DNA of 62,231 nucleotides from DATBGZ01 sp036557785. Lineage in GTDB: Bacteria > Actinomycetota > Actinomycetes > Mycobacteriales > Micromonosporaceae. Numbering within the stretch: position 1 is the first letter of the stretch; every line of letters begins with the position of its first letter. Below are positions 18,611 to 27,782 of the stretch, piece after piece. The position numbers and the translations under genes were made by a program. The stretch is from contig DATBGZ010000069.1 in NCBI GenBank assembly GCA_036557785.1, forward strand, positions 1 through 62,231, read 5' to 3'. Below the pieces are notes generated by a model. It worked only from the letters and a program-made list of their open reading frames with translations. It was not told the origin of the DNA and did not search any database.

Positions 18611-19462
18611 TCAGCCGTCGCGCCGGCTGGCCCAGCGGAACGTAGTCAGGCACAGGATCAGGCCGCCCACGCACCACGCACCGAGCACGAGCGCGACCCG
18701 GCCCAACTCGTACCCGCCCGCGGGCTCCTGGGTGCCGAACGCGTCGGGCAGGAAGACCGACCGCATGCCCTGGCACATCCACTTGAGCGGGAAGAGGGCC
18801 GCCACCTGCTGCATCCAGGAGGGGAGGTCCGTGAAGATGAAGAAGACGCCCGAGATGAACTGCATCACGAGCGCGACCGGGGTCACGACCGCGGTGGCGC
18901 CCCGGGCGGAGCGCGGGACGGATGAGAAGGCGATGCCGGCCAGCGTGCAGGCCATGGCGCCGAGCACGATGACCCACACCAGCGTCAGCCAGCGCTGCGG
19001 GGTGGTCGGTAGCGCGACGCCGAACGCCGGGACGGCGATCACGAGCAGGACCACGACCTCCGTGACGGCGATCGTGAAGACCATGCCGACCTTGCCGATG
19101 AAGTAGACCGACCGTGGCATCGGCGTACCGCGGAACCGTTTGAGCACGCCGCGGTCGCGCTCGATCGGGATCTGGATGGCGAGTGCCTGGAAGCCGGTGA
19201 CCATGAGCCCGGAGGCGACCATGCCGGTGACGAAGTACTGGGTGTACCTGACGCCGGCACCGAGGTCGCCGCTGAAGATCGAGCCGAAGATCACCAACAT
19301 GATCACCGGGAAACCGAGGGTGAAGACGACCTGCTCGCGGCTACGGAGGAACTGGCGCAGCTCCATGACGATCTGGTGCGCCCCCAGCCGCACCAGACCC
19401 GGTCGGGTCCCGGCGGCCGGCCTGGTCGCGGCGGGGGCGGCGGTGGTCGCGGTGGTCGTCAT
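18611..19462 (-). CDS. ABC-2 type transporter permease
   Basis: A 283-residue integral membrane protein with six hydrophobic segments, typical of ABC-2 exporters (FTLGFPVIMLVIFGSIF, YFVTGMVASGLMVTGFQALA, VYFIGKVGMVFTIAVTEVVVLLVIA and three more). The amphipathic RDRGVLKRFRGTPMP loop before the third segment is characteristic. It overlaps the ATPase gene upstream of it by 4 nt, so the two form a two-gene exporter operon. The substrate is unknown; drug/lipid exporters with this layout are common. Confidence 0.92.
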   Translation of the reverse strand: MTTTATTAAPAATRPAAGTRPGLVRLGAHQIVMELRQFLRSREQVVFTLGFPVIMLVIFGSIFSGDLGAGVRYTQYFVTGMVASGLMVTGFQALAIQIPIERDRGVLKRFRGTPMPRSVYFIGKVGMVFTIAVTEVVVLLVIAVPAFGVALPTTPQRWLTLVWVIVLGAMACTLAGIAFSSVPRSARGATAVVTPVALVMQFISGVFFIFTDLPSWMQQVAALFPLKWMCQGMRSVFLPDAFGTQEPAGGYELGRVALVLGAWCVGGLILCLTTFRWASRRDG

Positions 19463-20325
19463 GCCAGCTCTCCCCGGTTCGCGCCAATCATCGAAAGGTA
19501 GACATCTTCCAGGGAGGGGCGGGTGACCGTGAGCCCCGGAACCTCCCCGCCACCGAACTGCCCCTGCAGGGTCGCGACGAGCTCGGTCGGTTTCGCGGTA
19601 CGGGCACTCTGCGGGCCGTCCGGGCCCAGCCAGCTCACCGTCGCCTCCTGCTCGGCCCGCCCGCCCAGCTCACTCGGGGCGGCGACGGCGACCATCGTGC
19701 CGCCGGCGATGACCCCGACCCGGTCGGCGAGCTCCTCGGCCTCGTTGAGGTAGTGCGTGGTGAGCAGGATCGTGGTCCCGGAACTCGCGAGGTCGCGCAC
19801 CAGCTCCCAGAACTCCCGGCGCGCCTCAGGATCGAAGCCCGTGGTGGGCTCGTCGAGGAAGAGCAGGTCGGGGCGGCCGATGATCCCGAGCGCGACGTCA
19901 AGGCGGCGCTTCTGCCCGCCGGAGAGCGTGTGGGTCAGGGCACGGCGCTTGCTCGCCAGCCCGACCCGGTCGATCACCGCGTCGGGGTCGTCGGCGTTGG
20001 GGTAGAAGTGCGCGAAATGGGCGACGACCTCGCCGACCCGGAGGTTCTCGAACTCGCCGGTGCCCTGCAGCACGATGCCGACCCTGCCCCGCCACGCGGC
20101 ATCGGGATGGCCCGGGTCCCGGTCGAGGACCCGTACCTCGCCGGCGTCCCGGTGACGATGACCCTCCAGGATCTCCACGGTCGTGGTCTTGCCCGCGCCG
20201 TTCGGCCCGAGCAGGGCGAAGACCTCGCCGCGGCGCACGGCCAGGTCCAGCCCGGCCACGGCCGCCACACCGCCGTATGACTTGCGCAGCCCGGTCACCG
20301 CGATCGCGGCGTCGTCAGTCGACAT
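19459..20325 (-). CDS. ABC transporter ATP-binding protein (DrrA-like)
   Basis: A 288-residue ATPase. It has Walker A GPNGAGKTT (residues 40-48), the signature LSGGQKRRLDVALG, Walker B DLLFLDEPTTG and the H-loop TTHYLNEAEELADRV. The C-terminal 70-residue extension (SLEDVYLSMIG at the end) is typical of DrrA-like partners of ABC-2 permeases. ATG 20325 gives the standard N-terminus. It is co-transcribed with the permease gene that overlaps its end. Confidence 0.95.
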   Translation of the reverse strand: MSTDDAAIAVTGLRKSYGGVAAVAGLDLAVRRGEVFALLGPNGAGKTTTVEILEGHRHRDAGEVRVLDRDPGHPDAAWRGRVGIVLQGTGEFENLRVGEVVAHFAHFYPNADDPDAVIDRVGLASKRRALTHTLSGGQKRRLDVALGIIGRPDLLFLDEPTTGFDPEARREFWELVRDLASSGTTILLTTHYLNEAEELADRVGVIAGGTMVAVAAPSELGGRAEQEATVSWLGPDGPQSARTAKPTELVATLQGQFGGGEVPGLTVTRPSLEDVYLSMIGANRGELA

Positions 20326-20381
20326 GGCGTCTACTATGGCCCACTCCCACGACGCCGGCGCGCCAGACCGTTCGCGGCGGG

Positions 20382-21023
20382 TCAGCGTCGCTGCACGACG
20401 CCGGTGCGCGCGGCTCGGGCCGCCGCCTTCTCGGCCTTGCGACGTTTGCGCCGGCGGCGCATCACGACGAACAGGAACACCAACAAGATGAGGAAACCGA
20501 GGATCAGGAACGGGAAGACGATCGCGAAGAAGGACATGGTGATGCTGAACGCGTCCTCGGCGACGCTCGCGACGGGCGCGCCGACGCCCGCGGTGGAGAC
20601 GTTCACCACCGGCCGGGCGGTCGCCTTCATGCTGTGCACGGCCAGACCGATGACCGCGCCGATGACCACCGGGACCCACTGTTTGGACTCGAAGAACTGA
20701 CCCGGGTCCTTCACCTCGACGGTCTGCGAGCTCGTGGCCGCCCCGAAGGCGATGCCGCCCGCGCTGGGCCGGATGAAGGTCTGGATGACGTCGTTGATGT
20801 GGTCGACGACGGGGATCTTGTCGGCGACGAACTCGATGGCGAGCAGGACGCCCAGAATCGTGAGCACCCACCCGTTCTCGAGCCAGGCCCACGACGACGG
20901 CAACGTGATCAGGTCGGTGTAGCGGGCGAGCAGGCCGATCATCATCAGCGGGATGTAGGCGTTGAGTCCCGCTGAGGTGGCCAGACCGATTCCCGTCAGC
21001 AGTTCCAGCACGCCACACAGCAT
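20382..21023 (-). CDS. DUF4126 family membrane protein
   Basis: A 213-residue membrane protein with the family-typical start (LLTGIGLATSAGLNAYIPLMMIGLLARY) and FVADKIPVVDHINDVIQTFIRPSAGG block. The last hydrophobic pair (FSITMSFFAIVFPFLILGFLILLVFLFVV) ends in a highly basic tail (RRRRKRRKAEK). DUF4126 proteins are widespread but uncharacterised. The gene is followed, on the same strand, by the ABC exporter operon. Confidence 0.85.
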   Translation of the reverse strand: MLCGVLELLTGIGLATSAGLNAYIPLMMIGLLARYTDLITLPSSWAWLENGWVLTILGVLLAIEFVADKIPVVDHINDVIQTFIRPSAGGIAFGAATSSQTVEVKDPGQFFESKQWVPVVIGAVIGLAVHSMKATARPVVNVSTAGVGAPVASVAEDAFSITMSFFAIVFPFLILGFLILLVFLFVVMRRRRKRRKAEKAAARAARTGVVQRR

Positions 21024-21056
21024 TGCATCGCCGCGCTACCACCCCCCGCCTCTCCC

Positions 21057-21122
21057 GAGTTGATCTAGGGCTGCGGCACGTGGTCGGAGATCCACACACG
21101 TGCCTATGCCCTAGATCAACTC
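21057..21122. repeat. 66-nt palindromic element, copy A
   Basis: Arms GAGTTGATCTAGGGC (21057-21071) and GCCCTAGATCAACTC (21108-21122) are perfect 15-bp complements. Inner arms GGCACGTG (21075-21082) and CACGTGCC (21097-21104) continue the stem across a 3-nt internal mismatch. The loop region contains GGAGATCCAC (21086-21095). It lies between nucS and the DUF4126 gene, so it may also act as a terminator for nucS. It is the same length as, and aligns without gaps to, copy B at 23746-23811. Confidence 0.8.
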
Positions 21123-21134
21123 AGGAGGGGGGGC

Positions 21135-21794
21135 TCAGAAGAGGGTGAGCTCGTCGCGCTCCACGCCGCGCAGCGCGTCGTAGTCCAGCGTCACGCAGCG
21201 GATGCCCCGATCCGTCGCGAGCACCCGGGCCTGTGGCTTGATCTCCTGCGCCGCCAGGATCCCGGCGACCGGAGCGAGCAGCGGGTCCCGGCCCAGCAGC
21301 TCGAGGTAGCGGCTCAACTGTTCAACTCCGTCGATCTCGCCGCGGCGCTTCACCTCGACGGCGACCGTGGCGCCCGAGGCGTCGCGGCAGAGCAGGTCTA
21401 CGGGCCCGATCGCGGTCGGGTACTCGCGGCGCACGAGCGTGAAGCCCTCGCCGAGGATCTGGGGCGCGGCGGCGAGCAGCTCCTGCAGGTGCGCCTCGAC
21501 GCCGTCCTTGACCAGCCCGGGGTCGACCCCGAGCTCGTGCGAGCTGTCGTGGAAGATCTCCTCCAGCGTGATCCGCAGCTCCTCGCCGGCCCGGTTGACC
21601 ACCCGCCAGACTCCCGGCGCCTCCTCGATGCGGCACGGCGGACTCATCCAGTTCAGCGGCTTGTACGCGCGGTCGTCGGCGTGGATCGAGACCGAGCCGT
21701 CGGCCTTCACCATCACCAGGCGTACCGCCGCGGGCAGATGGGCGGTGAGCCGCCCGACGTACTCCACCGAGCAGCGGGCCACCACGAGACGCAC
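21135..21794 (-). CDS. nucS: Endonuclease NucS (EndoMS), mismatch-specific
   Basis: A 219-residue enzyme that makes double-strand cuts at mismatches and replaces MutS/MutL repair in most Actinobacteria. The N-terminal DNA-binding domain begins MRLVVARCSVEYVGRL. The C-terminal nuclease domain has the catalytic Asp and the Glu-x-Lys of GPVDLLCRD...VAVEVKRRGEIDG. The extreme C-terminus DELTLF is a beta-clamp-binding peptide, as in mycobacterial NucS. The position downstream of murA and near the small zinc-ribbon gene matches Streptomyces. Confidence 0.96.
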   Translation of the reverse strand: MRLVVARCSVEYVGRLTAHLPAAVRLVMVKADGSVSIHADDRAYKPLNWMSPPCRIEEAPGVWRVVNRAGEELRITLEEIFHDSSHELGVDPGLVKDGVEAHLQELLAAAPQILGEGFTLVRREYPTAIGPVDLLCRDASGATVAVEVKRRGEIDGVEQLSRYLELLGRDPLLAPVAGILAAQEIKPQARVLATDRGIRCVTLDYDALRGVERDELTLF

Positions 21795-21823
21795 CCGCCC
21801 ACCCTAGCCGTCGCCGGCGGCGG

Positions 21824-23341
21824 TCAGCGGTTGACGAACCGGATGAACCGCTCGCCCAGACGCACGTGGCGGGGCTTGCGCGTGAAGCTCATCAGCGGCA
21901 ACGGAGCGGGCAGGCGTCGGCGCACGATCGACTTCGGCACCGACATCTCCCGCAGGCCCTCATCGCCGTGGATACGTCCGAAGCCGGAGTCCCCGACACC
22001 ACCGAAGGGCAGCGACGCGAAGCCAGCGAAGGCGAGCGTGCCGTTGACCGAGACCATGCCCGAGCGCATTGCCCGGGCCAGCGCCATGGCTCGCGCCCGG
22101 CCGAAGACCGCTCCGCCCAAGCCGTACGAGCTCGCGTTGGCAAGCCGTACGGCCTCGTCGGCATTCTCCACTTTGGTCACCGTGAGCGTCGGGCCGAAGG
22201 TCTCCTCGCGCACCGCCGCGGAGTCCTCGGGCACGTCGACGAGGACGGTCGGATGGACGAACGGCGGCCGTACGGCATCGCGGCCGCCGACGACCGCGCG
22301 CCCACCCCGCGCCAGGGCGTCGTCGATGTGTCGGCGGATCACCGCGACCTGCGACGGCATGGTGATCGGCCCGACGTCGGCTCCTGGCTCCATGCCCACG
22401 TGCAGGGCTCGCGCCTTCGCCGCCACCTTCGCCACGAAGGAGTCATAGACCGGGGCGGCCACATAGACGCGCTCGATGCCGATGCAGGTCTGGCCCGCGT
22501 TGGTCATGCCGCCCCAGACCGCGGCATCGGCGGCGGCTTCGACGTCCGCGTCCGCATCGACGATCATCGCGTCCTTGCCGCCACCCTCGATGAGCACGGG
22601 GGTCAGCGTCTCGGCGCAGGCCGCCATGATCGCGCGGGCCGTGCGCGGTGAGCCGGTGAACGCGACCTTGTCCACGCCGGAGCGGACCAGGTGCGATCCG
22701 GTCTCGCCGAGGCCGAAGACGATCTGCAGCACGGGCTGCTCGGGCACCACCTCGGCGAAGCGGTCCACATACCACTTGCCGACCGCCGGCGTGTACTCGC
22801 TCGGTTTGAAGACCACGGCGTTGCCGGCGGCGAGCGCATAGGCGATCGAGCCCATCGGCGTGTTGATCGGGTAGTTCCATGGACCGATGACCGCGATGAC
22901 CCCGTACGGCCGGTACTCCACCGAGGCGGCGAAGTCCGCCATGACGAGGTTCCCCTTCACCCGGCGCGACCGCAGCACGCGCTTGGCGTTGCGGGCCGAC
23001 CAATGGACGTGCTCCAGGGCCGGAGCGAGCTCGACGAGCGCGTCGGCCCGGGGCTTGCCGGCCTCGGCGTGCATCAGGTCGATGAGCTCGTCCAGGCGCT
23101 TGGTCATCAGCGACCGCCAGGCCAGCAGACGCTGGCGCCGCCCGGCGAAGCCCAGGTCCCGCCACCACCCGGCCGCGGCGTGGGCCCGCTGCACCGCGGT
23201 CGCCACGGCCTGCGCGTCGGCCACCGGGAACCGGCCGATCTCGACGCCCGTGGCAGGGCCCGTCGAGATGAGCTGCCCGTCGATCACGACGGGTACCCCC
23301 GGTTCGATCGCGGGTGAGGGCGACGCGACGGTCGTGGTCAT
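21824..23341 (-). CDS. NAD(P)+-dependent aldehyde dehydrogenase
   Basis: A 505-residue ALDH-superfamily enzyme oxidising an aldehyde to the acid. Visible are the cofactor region VIGPWNYPINTPMGSIAYALAAGNAVVFKPSEYTP in outline, the catalytic Glu (LIEGGGKDAMIV) and the catalytic Cys in NAGQTCIGIERVY. ATG 23341 (MTTTVASPSP) is chosen because the longer frame upstream adds residues outside the family. The short substrate-binding C-terminal region resembles fatty-aldehyde/succinic-semialdehyde-like members, so the substrate remains uncertain. Confidence 0.93.
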   Translation of the reverse strand: MTTTVASPSPAIEPGVPVVIDGQLISTGPATGVEIGRFPVADAQAVATAVQRAHAAAGWWRDLGFAGRRQRLLAWRSLMTKRLDELIDLMHAEAGKPRADALVELAPALEHVHWSARNAKRVLRSRRVKGNLVMADFAASVEYRPYGVIAVIGPWNYPINTPMGSIAYALAAGNAVVFKPSEYTPAVGKWYVDRFAEVVPEQPVLQIVFGLGETGSHLVRSGVDKVAFTGSPRTARAIMAACAETLTPVLIEGGGKDAMIVDADADVEAAADAAVWGGMTNAGQTCIGIERVYVAAPVYDSFVAKVAAKARALHVGMEPGADVGPITMPSQVAVIRRHIDDALARGGRAVVGGRDAVRPPFVHPTVLVDVPEDSAAVREETFGPTLTVTKVENADEAVRLANASSYGLGGAVFGRARAMALARAMRSGMVSVNGTLAFAGFASLPFGGVGDSGFGRIHGDEGLREMSVPKSIVRRRLPAPLPLMSFTRKPRHVRLGERFIRFVNR

Positions 23342-23429
23342 CGGGGCTCCCGGGACGGGCAGGGCGAGCGGCTTACCGGCCGGTAACCGCATGGTGGCGA
23401 GTGTATGGCCACTTGGATACGGTCGCACC

Positions 23430-23735
23430 GTGCCACGGAAGAACAACCGGCGCGATGAGGCCGTCGAGCTCGACCCGGAGCGGGTCCGCCGCGGCGCGGC
23501 GTGGGTCGTCGCCGCCGCGGACGGGACGTGGCATGTCCGTACGGTGACCGCGGACGGGGCCGTGAAGGTCTACCGCTGCCCGGGATGCGACCACGAGATC
23601 GGCCTGCGCATGCCGCACGTCGTGGCGTGGCCGGCCGACGATCACGCACCCGTGCCGTACGGCCTCGGTCGGGTCGCGGAGCGCCGGCACTGGCACACCG
23701 CCTGCTGGAACGCCCGCGCGCGCCGCCACCGCTGA
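23430..23735 (+). CDS. Small zinc-ribbon-like protein
   Basis: A 101-residue basic protein. A CPGCDHEIGL knuckle near residue 50 and a distal HWHTACW (His/Cys) near residue 90 together provide a plausible CCHC-type metal site. The N-terminus is positively charged (PRKNNRRDE). Orthologues near nucS in Streptomyces are often labelled ATP/GTP-binding protein without experimental support. The GTG start gives the conserved PRKN opening. The function is unknown; nucleic-acid binding is a reasonable guess. Confidence 0.7.
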   Translation: MPRKNNRRDEAVELDPERVRRGAAWVVAAADGTWHVRTVTADGAVKVYRCPGCDHEIGLRMPHVVAWPADDHAPVPYGLGRVAERRHWHTACWNARARRHR

Positions 23736-23745
23736 CCGTCTCTTT

Positions 23746-23811
23746 CCCGCGATCTTGGGCTAATCGTCGCGATTGGAGATCCACTCACGTCGTTAACCCC
23801 AAGATCGCGGG
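23746..23811. repeat. 66-nt palindromic element, copy B
   Basis: Arms at 23745-23759 (TCCCGCGATCTTGGG) and 23798-23812 are perfect 15-bp complements. The centre holds GGAGATCCAC at 23775-23784, at exactly the same offset from the element's left end as in copy A. The shared arm core is GATCT(A/T)GGGCT. The outer five arm bases differ between the copies, yet each copy remains self-complementary. It lies just after the zinc-ribbon gene and ends about 40 nt before the GNAT gene, at the left border of the polysaccharide locus. Confidence 0.8.
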
Positions 23812-23850
23812 ATGGTAGGGTTGGTCCGATCCGGGAGAAGGGGTGCGCAG

Positions 23851-24708
23851 GTGGCCGTGTCGGTCTCGCCGATCCTCGAACCGGACCTGCCCCGGGTCGC
23901 CGAGTTCCTGCACCGCGAGCTGAACGGACGGCTGAGCCCGCAGGCGTGGCAGGCCTCGATGCGCGTGCCGTGGTCGGTCGACGCCCCGAACTTCGGCTAC
24001 CTGCTGGAGTCCGACTCGGCGGTCGTCGGGGCGTACCTGGCGTTCTACTCCTCGCGCCTGATCGACGGCGCGGTCGAGCGGTTCTGCAACCTCGGGGCGT
24101 GGTGCGTGCTGCCGCCGTACCGGTTCTCCGGTCTTCGGCTGCTCAAGGCCCTGCTCGACCAGCCCGGCTACCACTTCACCGACCTGTCGCCGAGCGGCTC
24201 GGTGGTGCCGCTGAACCAGCGGCTTGGTTTCGCGTTCCTGGAGACCGAGACCGCGTTGGCGCCCAACCTGCCGTGGCCGACGCTGCCGGGAGGACCGCGC
24301 GTGAGCAGCGATCCGCGCGTCATCGAGGCATCGCTGTCCGGCGAGGACCTGCGGCGCTACCGCGACCACGTGGGCACCGCGGCGGCGCGGCACCTGGTGG
24401 TCACCGACGCCGCCGCGGCCTGCCACGTCGTGTTCCGCCGGGACCGGCGCCGCAACCTACCCCTGTTCGCGACGATTCTCTATGTCTCCGACCGTGATCT
24501 CTTCGGTCGCGCGTGGCCCGCGGTGAGCCGGCATCTGCTTGTGCGGCACGCGATCCCGGTGACGCTGGCCGAGACGCGCGTCGTCGGCCGCCGTCCGCGG
24601 GCGTCGCTGTCGCTGGCGGCGCATCGCCGCAAGATGTACCGCAGCACCGGGCTCAAGCCCGACCAGATCGACTACCTCTACAGCGAACTGGTGTGTGTGG
24701 ACTGGTGA
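23851..24708 (+). CDS. GNAT-like acyltransferase at the border of the glycan locus
   Basis: A 285-residue protein, GTG start 23851 with GGGAGAAGGGG upstream. The first half has GNAT features: SPILEPDLPRVAEFLHREL opening, a beta strand VVGAYLAFYSSRLIDG, CNLGAWCVLPPYRFSGLRLLKALL as acetyl-CoA-binding motif A, and SPSGSVVPLNQRLGF as motif B. The C-terminal 120 residues form an additional domain ending in PDQIDYLYSELVCVDW. Proteins of this layout occur in polysaccharide gene clusters and may N- or O-acylate a sugar. It is separated by 222 nt from the ligase gene. Confidence 0.75.
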   Translation: MAVSVSPILEPDLPRVAEFLHRELNGRLSPQAWQASMRVPWSVDAPNFGYLLESDSAVVGAYLAFYSSRLIDGAVERFCNLGAWCVLPPYRFSGLRLLKALLDQPGYHFTDLSPSGSVVPLNQRLGFAFLETETALAPNLPWPTLPGGPRVSSDPRVIEASLSGEDLRRYRDHVGTAAARHLVVTDAAAACHVVFRRDRRRNLPLFATILYVSDRDLFGRAWPAVSRHLLVRHAIPVTLAETRVVGRRPRASLSLAAHRRKMYRSTGLKPDQIDYLYSELVCVDW

Positions 24709-24930
24709 GGCCCGGCTGTCGGCTGCGCGACCCGCGGGCGAGAACGCCACGCCCGGCGACGCGTTGACGGAAACTGGACTCCGGCACGCGGAGCGGTTCC
24801 TTGCTCGCCATGCCCGTACGGGCGACCATTCGTACGTCTGGCGCAGATCGGCCGCTGCGCCCGGATTCCGCGTTCTCTGGCAACTCGTCCGCGTCCACGT
24901 CCGTGTCCACGATCGGGAGGGACCGCCCCC

Positions 24931-26505
24931 ATGCGCATCCGGTTACACGACCTGGTCGACCGGTCGGCGGCGCGCACGCCGGAGGCGCCCGCGCTGACAT
25001 ACAAGGACGTGACGCTCTCCTATGCCGAGCTCGCCGAGGCCGTCGGCACGGTCGCCGCCGGCCTGACCGGGCTCGGGCTGCGCCGCGGGGAGCGGGTCGC
25101 CATCTACCTGGACAAGCGCATCGAGACGGTGACCTGCGTCTTCGGGACCTCGGCCGCCGGCGGTGTCTTCGTGCCGGTCAACCCGTTGCTGCGCGCCAAG
25201 CAGGTGGGCTACATCCTCGGTGACTGCTCGGTGCGTGTGCTCATCACCTCGGCCGACCGGCTGGACCTGCTGCGCACCGAACTCGCCGAGTGCAAGTCGC
25301 TCGAGCATGTCGTGGTGGTCGGAGACGTCAGCGCGAGCGCCGTCTCCGAGCAGGCCCACTACGCCGTGCACGACGCGTCGGCGCTCATGGGCACGGGCGC
25401 GCCCCGGCCCGCGATAGGCACGATCGACGCGGACCTGGCCGCGATCTTCTACACCTCCGGCAGTACCGGCAAGCCCAAGGGTGTCGTGCTCTCGCACCGC
25501 AACCTCATCGTGGGTGGCGAGAGCGTGAGTTCCTACCTGGACAATCGCCGGCACGACGTGATCCTCGCCGCGCTGCCGCTGAGCTTCGACGCCGGCTTCA
25601 GCCAGCTCACCACCGCGTTCACGGCCGGCGCGCACGTGGTGCTGATGAACTACCTGGTCGCCGGGGATGTCGTGAAGCTCTGCGCCCGGCACCGGGTGAC
25701 CGGCCTGACCTGCGTGCCTCCACTGTGGATCCAGCTCGCGGACCAGAACTGGCCGGCCGAGGCGACGGGCGCGCTGCGCTACTTCGCGAACACCGGCGGC
25801 CGGATGCCCCGCACCACGCTCGCGCGGCTGCGCGAGATCTTCCCGCAGGCCAAGCCGTACCTGATGTACGGCCTCACCGAGGCGTTCCGCTCCACGTACC
25901 TGGACCCCGCCGAGGTGGATCGGCGGCCCGACTCGATCGGCAAGGCGATCCCGAACGCGGAGATCCTCGTGGTGCGGCCCGACGGGACCGAGTGCGACCC
26001 GGGTGAGGAGGGCGAGCTGGTCCACCGCGGTCCGCTGGTCTCGCTGGGGTACTGGAACGACCCGGAACGTACGGCCGAGCGGTTCCGGCCGGTGCCGGGC
26101 CGGGATGCCGGCCTGTGCCTGCCGGAGCTCGCGGTCTGGTCCGGCGACGCGGTCGTCCGCGACGACGACGGCTTCCTCTACTTCGTCGGTCGCCGAGACG
26201 AGATGATCAAGACGTCCGGCTACCGGGTGAGCCCCACCGAGATCGAGGAGGCCGCCTACGACACCGGCCTGGTTCGTGATGCGGTCGCGCTCGGTGTCGA
26301 CGATCCGACGTTGGGGCAGGCCATCCTGCTCGTGGTGAGCCCTGTCGATGCGACGAGCTTCGACGAGGCCGCGCTGCACGCGCAGCTGCGGCGCAACCTG
26401 CCCCTCTACATGCTGCCGCGCCAGATAGCCGTACGCTCGGCGCTGCCGCGCTCGCCCAACGGCAAGTTCGATCGCACCCTGCTGCGCCAGGAGCACGCGT
26501 CGTGA
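24931..26505 (+). CDS. AMP-forming acyl/aminoacyl ligase, exosortase-A-cluster type
   Basis: A 524-residue adenylate-forming enzyme. The P-loop-like A3 motif YTSGSTGKPKGVVLSH is near residue 170, A5 is YGLTEAF, A7 is SGDAVVRDDDGFLYFVGRRDE, A8 follows as MIKTSGYRVSPTEIEEA, and the A10 lysine lies in PRSPNGKFDR. The overall sequence, with the opening LHDLVDRSAARTPEAPALTYKD and FVPVNPLLRAKQVGYILGDC, is what I recall of the acyl-CoA ligase family associated with exosortase-A polysaccharide clusters. It probably activates a carboxylic or amino acid and loads it on the acyl carrier protein encoded two genes on. It overlaps the decarboxylase gene by 4 nt. Confidence 0.9.
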   Translation: MRIRLHDLVDRSAARTPEAPALTYKDVTLSYAELAEAVGTVAAGLTGLGLRRGERVAIYLDKRIETVTCVFGTSAAGGVFVPVNPLLRAKQVGYILGDCSVRVLITSADRLDLLRTELAECKSLEHVVVVGDVSASAVSEQAHYAVHDASALMGTGAPRPAIGTIDADLAAIFYTSGSTGKPKGVVLSHRNLIVGGESVSSYLDNRRHDVILAALPLSFDAGFSQLTTAFTAGAHVVLMNYLVAGDVVKLCARHRVTGLTCVPPLWIQLADQNWPAEATGALRYFANTGGRMPRTTLARLREIFPQAKPYLMYGLTEAFRSTYLDPAEVDRRPDSIGKAIPNAEILVVRPDGTECDPGEEGELVHRGPLVSLGYWNDPERTAERFRPVPGRDAGLCLPELAVWSGDAVVRDDDGFLYFVGRRDEMIKTSGYRVSPTEIEEAAYDTGLVRDAVALGVDDPTLGQAILLVVSPVDATSFDEAALHAQLRRNLPLYMLPRQIAVRSALPRSPNGKFDRTLLRQEHAS

Positions 26506-27743
26506 CCACACCGTCGTTCGCGGCACACTCCACTGTGGCCGCATTCGGCCGGACGGCCGGGGAGCTGAGCGTCGGCGGCGTCGCGGTGTCGCGGCTGGCG
26601 CAACGGGTCGGCAGCACACCGTTCTTCGCCTACGACCGAGCCCTGCTGACCGCCCGGGTCGCCCTGCTGCGCGCGACACTGCCGGCGGGGATCGAGCTGA
26701 AGTACGCCGTGAAGGCGAACCCGATGCCGGCCGTGGTCCAGCACCTCGCGGGTCTGGTCGACTCGTTCGACGTCGCCTCGGCCGGAGAGCTACGCGTCGC
26801 GCTGGACACGCCGACGCAGCCCGAGCGGATCACCTTCGCCGGTCCCGGCAAGACCGAGGCCGAGCTCACCCAGGCGGTCGCGGCGGGGGTGACCATCGAG
26901 CTGGAGTCGCCGACCGAGGCTCGGCGGGTGGTCGCCGTCGGCGATCGCCTCGGCCTGCGTCCCCGGGTCGCGATCCGGGTCAACCCGGACTTTCAGGTGA
27001 AGGGCTCGGGCATGCGCATGGGCGGCGGCCCACAGCAGTTCGGCATCGACGCCGAGCGCGTGCCGGTGCTGCTCAAGGAGCTCGGCTCGTCCGATGTGGA
27101 CGTCCTCGGGTTCCACGTCTTCGCCGGTTCGCAGAACCTGCGCGCCGAGATCCTCTGCGAAGCTCAGCGCAACACCGTCGAGCTCGTGCTGCGGCTCGCC
27201 GCCGACGCACCCAACGAGGTCCGCTACCTCAACCTCGGCGGTGGGTTCGGCATCCCGTACCACGAGAACGACACCCCGCTCGACCTGCAAGCGATCGGGG
27301 CGAACCTCGCGACCCTGCTCGCCGACTCGATCCGACCCGCCCTGCCGGCGGCGCGCGTGGTGATCGAGCTGGGTCGCTACCTCGTGGGGGAGTGCGGCGT
27401 CTACGTGACGCGGGTCGTGGACCGCAAGGAGTCGCGCGGCAAGACGTTCCTGGTGGTCGATGGCGGGCTGCATCACCAGCTCGCCGCCTCGGGCAACTTC
27501 GGCCAGGTGATCCGGCGCAACTACCCGCTCGCGATCGGCAACCGCATCGAGGAGCCGTCCGCCGGACCGGTGACCGTGGTCGGCTGTCTGTGCACCCCGC
27601 TGGACCTGCTCGGCGAGAGCGTGACGCTGCCCGACGCGCAGATCGGCGACCTCGTGGTGCTCTTCCAGGCCGGCGCCTACGGCTACACGGCGAGCCCGAC
27701 CGCGTTCCTCGGCCACCCGAGCCCGGCCGAGGTCCTGCTGTAG
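26502..27743 (+). CDS. PLP-dependent decarboxylase (fold type III, exosortase-A-cluster type)
   Basis: A 413-residue protein of the ornithine/diaminopimelate decarboxylase superfamily. The PLP lysine is Lys71 (LKYAVKANP). The barrel contains FDVASAGEL, GFHVFAGSQN and YLNLGGGFGIPY. The C-terminal domain has the active-site cysteine in VVGCLCTPLDLL and AGAYGYTASPTAFLGHP. It is not lysA: it lies in a glycan locus, directly coupled to an AMP ligase and next to an acyl carrier protein. From family knowledge (BtrK of butirosin synthesis), such enzymes can decarboxylate an amino acid while it is bound to a carrier protein. Confidence 0.9.
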   Translation: MTTPSFAAHSTVAAFGRTAGELSVGGVAVSRLAQRVGSTPFFAYDRALLTARVALLRATLPAGIELKYAVKANPMPAVVQHLAGLVDSFDVASAGELRVALDTPTQPERITFAGPGKTEAELTQAVAAGVTIELESPTEARRVVAVGDRLGLRPRVAIRVNPDFQVKGSGMRMGGGPQQFGIDAERVPVLLKELGSSDVDVLGFHVFAGSQNLRAEILCEAQRNTVELVLRLAADAPNEVRYLNLGGGFGIPYHENDTPLDLQAIGANLATLLADSIRPALPAARVVIELGRYLVGECGVYVTRVVDRKESRGKTFLVVDGGLHHQLAASGNFGQVIRRNYPLAIGNRIEEPSAGPVTVVGCLCTPLDLLGESVTLPDAQIGDLVVLFQAGAYGYTASPTAFLGHPSPAEVLL

Positions 27744-27782
27744 TGTCGTTGCGCCCGTACGCCCGCGAGTGAAGGGACTCTC

